The translations under genes and the position numbers were made by a program. From NCBI RefSeq assembly GCF_003086895.1, contig NZ_CP026004.1, forward strand, positions 2,330,731 through 2,394,730: a DNA stretch of 64,000 nucleotides, in the 5' to 3' direction. The stretch is from Stenotrophomonas sp. ESTM1D_MKCIP4_1. GTDB taxonomy: Bacteria > Pseudomonadota > Gammaproteobacteria > Xanthomonadales > Xanthomonadaceae. Within the stretch, counting starts at the first letter, position 1, and each line of letters opens with the position of its first letter. The notes under the pieces were generated by a model, which saw only the letters and a program-made list of their open reading frames with translations, was not told the DNA's origin and made no database searches. Positions 62,628 to 64,000 of this stretch are shown one piece after another.

Positions 62628-64000
62628 TCAGCTTGAGCACCACTCGCATTCGCTGATGTCGATATCGTTCGAGCGCACGTAGTACGTGGTCTTCAGACCC
62701 TCGCGCCATGCGGTCAGGTGCAGTTCCAGCAGCGTGCTGGCGCGGATGGTGCTGGGCACGTACAGGTTGAAGCTGATGGCCTGGTCGACATGGCGCTGGC
62801 GCCGTGCGTTCTGCCGCACGCTGGCGAACTGGTCCACCTTGTAGGCGCCCTTTTCATAGTACGGCCAGGTTTCCAGCGACAACCCCGGCGCGGCCACCGG
62901 GCGACGGAAGTCCTTCTTTTCCTCGTAGTAGAACGCGCTGTAGATCGGGTCGATCGACGCGGTGGAGCCGGCAATCTGCGCGGTGCTCATGTTCGGCGCC
63001 ACCGCCAGCAGCCAGCCGTTGCGCAGGCCATGGGTGCCGACATCGCGGGCCAGCGCCTCCCAGTCGCCGCCCTCGTAGCGGCGGTCACGGAAGTAGGCAC
63101 CGGTCTGCCAATCGCTGCCGGCGAACATCGGGTAACTGCCCTTCTCACGCGCCAGTTGCGCGCTGGCGCGGATGGTCAGGAAGTTGATGCGCTCGAACAG
63201 CGTGTCCGACAGCACCTCGGCCTCGGGCGTTTCCCAATGGATGCCCTGCTGGGCCAGCAGATGGTGCCAGCCGAAGGTGCCCAGGCCGATGGCCCGGTAC
63301 TTGCGGTTGGTGATGGTGGCCTGCGGCACCGGCAGCGCATTGAGGTCGATGACATTGTCGAGCATGCGCACCTGGATCGGAATCAGGCGCTCCAGCACAT
63401 CCTTGGCCAGCAGATCGTCGGGGGCGGTGATGGCCCGGCCCAGGTTGATCGAGGACAGATTGCAGACCACGAAATCGCCGGCACGCCGGGTGGTGACGAT
63501 CTGGTCACCGCTGACGATCTCCTGGATCATCCGCGTCGGGCTCATGTTCTGCAGGATCTCGGTGCACAGGTTGCTGGAATACACCATGCCCGCGTGCTTG
63601 TTCGGGTTCCTGCGGTTCACTTCATCGCGGTAGAACAGGAACGGGTTGCCGGTTTCCAGCTGGCTGACCATGATCCTCTTGAACAGATCGATGGCTCGCA
63701 CGGTGCGGCGGCTGATCCGCTCATCGCTCACCAGTTCGGCATAGCGCTCGCGGAAGCTGCCCGCACCGCGCGTCTCATCGTAGAAGTCCTGCAGGTACCA
63801 GCCCTTGGCCTGCTTCACTTCATGCGGGTCGAACAGGTACCAGTCGGCGCGGCGCTCCACCGCCTCCATGAACAGATCGGGCACGCAGACGGCGGTGAAC
63901 ACATCGTGCGCGCGCAGCCGCTGGTCGCCGTTGTTCAGGCGCAGGTCGAGGAACGCCTCGATATCGCGGTGCCAGATATCCAGATACACCGCCACCGCAC
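62628..64000 (-). CDS. nrdA: Ribonucleotide reductase class I alpha subunit (5' end outside the window)
   Basis: The C-terminal 457 or so residues. Active-site stretch SSNLCTEILQNMSP with the radical-chemistry Cys and Glu, the partner Cys in GDFVVCNLSSINL, LAVAPNMSTAQIAGSTASID for phosphate binding, and the redox-active C-terminal pair in SECEWCSS. It reduces ribonucleotides with NrdB. The N-terminal allosteric domain lies beyond 64000. Confidence 0.95.
   Translation of the reverse strand, partial: AVAVYLDIWHRDIEAFLDLRLNNGDQRLRAHDVFTAVCVPDLFMEAVERRADWYLFDPHEVKQAKGWYLQDFYDETRGAGSFRERYAELVSDERISRRTVRAIDLFKRIMVSQLETGNPFLFYRDEVNRRNPNKHAGMVYSSNLCTEILQNMSPTRMIQEIVSGDQIVTTRRAGDFVVCNLSSINLGRAITAPDDLLAKDVLERLIPIQVRMLDNVIDLNALPVPQATITNRKYRAIGLGTFGWHHLLAQQGIHWETPEAEVLSDTLFERINFLTIRASAQLAREKGSYPMFAGSDWQTGAYFRDRRYEGGDWEALARDVGTHGLRNGWLLAVAPNMSTAQIAGSTASIDPIYSAFYYEEKKDFRRPVAAPGLSLETWPYYEKGAYKVDQFASVRQNARRQRHVDQAISFNLYVPSTIRASTLLELHLTAWREGLKTTYYVRSNDIDISECEWCSS

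Overview
This GC-rich window comes from a gammaproteobacterium of the Xanthomonadaceae, almost certainly Stenotrophomonas (S. maltophilia complex or a close relative). Three lines of evidence support this. The dispersed palindromes carry a GTAG head, typical of Stenotrophomonas REP elements. There is a REP-associated tyrosine transposase (RAYT) of the matching type. The order exporter-entC-entE-entB-carrier-entF-entA matches my recollection of the S. maltophilia catecholate siderophore operon. Nearly all DNA is coding. Operons are tight, with many 1-14 nt start/stop overlaps. No tRNA, rRNA, prophage, classical insertion sequence or CRISPR array was seen.

Layout. (1) 1-10.5 kb: housekeeping and stress genes: an NTF2-like protein, GNAT plus nitrilase-like amidohydrolase, a Sel1/TPR protein, a thioredoxin with a host-attachment (baeRF) protein, the osmoprotectant symporter proP, a catalase-family protein, and an HWE histidine kinase with a stand-alone receiver. 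(2) 11-23.2 kb: one seven-gene minus-strand operon for alpha-glucan and trehalose metabolism, glgA-glgB-treZ-malQ-treY-(DUF2934)-glgX, with every junction overlapping. (3) 23.4-38.4 kb: an NPP-type phosphodiesterase lipoprotein, a trypsin-like protease, a BlaI regulator with an M56-M23 fusion peptidase followed by a TonB-dependent receptor, several unknown proteins, an M14-like peptidase, and a four-gene operon (DUF3348-DUF802-OmpA/MotB-like-DUF2894) that reads as an ion-driven stator with a long coiled-coil tail. The RAYT and its flanking REPs close this region. (4) 38.5-48.1 kb: a catecholate siderophore operon with a split EntB. (5) 48.2-55.4 kb: a DUF3817 membrane protein, an LLM oxidoreductase, a GNAT, a divergent SDR/LysR pair, a thioredoxin lipoprotein, and sodA with a flavin reductase and TPR protein behind a SoxR-like promoter. 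(6) 55.4-58.4 kb: desaturase, electron-transfer reductase and TetR regulator (the DesB/DesC/DesT arrangement). (7) 58.6-60.5 kb: divergent mntR and mntH with an MntR-type dyad. (8) 60.7-64 kb: nrdA (cut by the window end), nrdB, a flavodoxin and a thioredoxin.

Three palindromic GTAG repeat families and one GGGGTC hairpin family fill most intergenic gaps. In four genes the stop codon lies inside the GTAG/GTAA head of a repeat. The strongest candidate for an undescribed system is the DUF802/OmpA operon. Its two membrane proteins carry the hallmarks of MotA/MotB (also ZorA/ZorB-like) stators, yet they sit with no flagellar or known defence genes.
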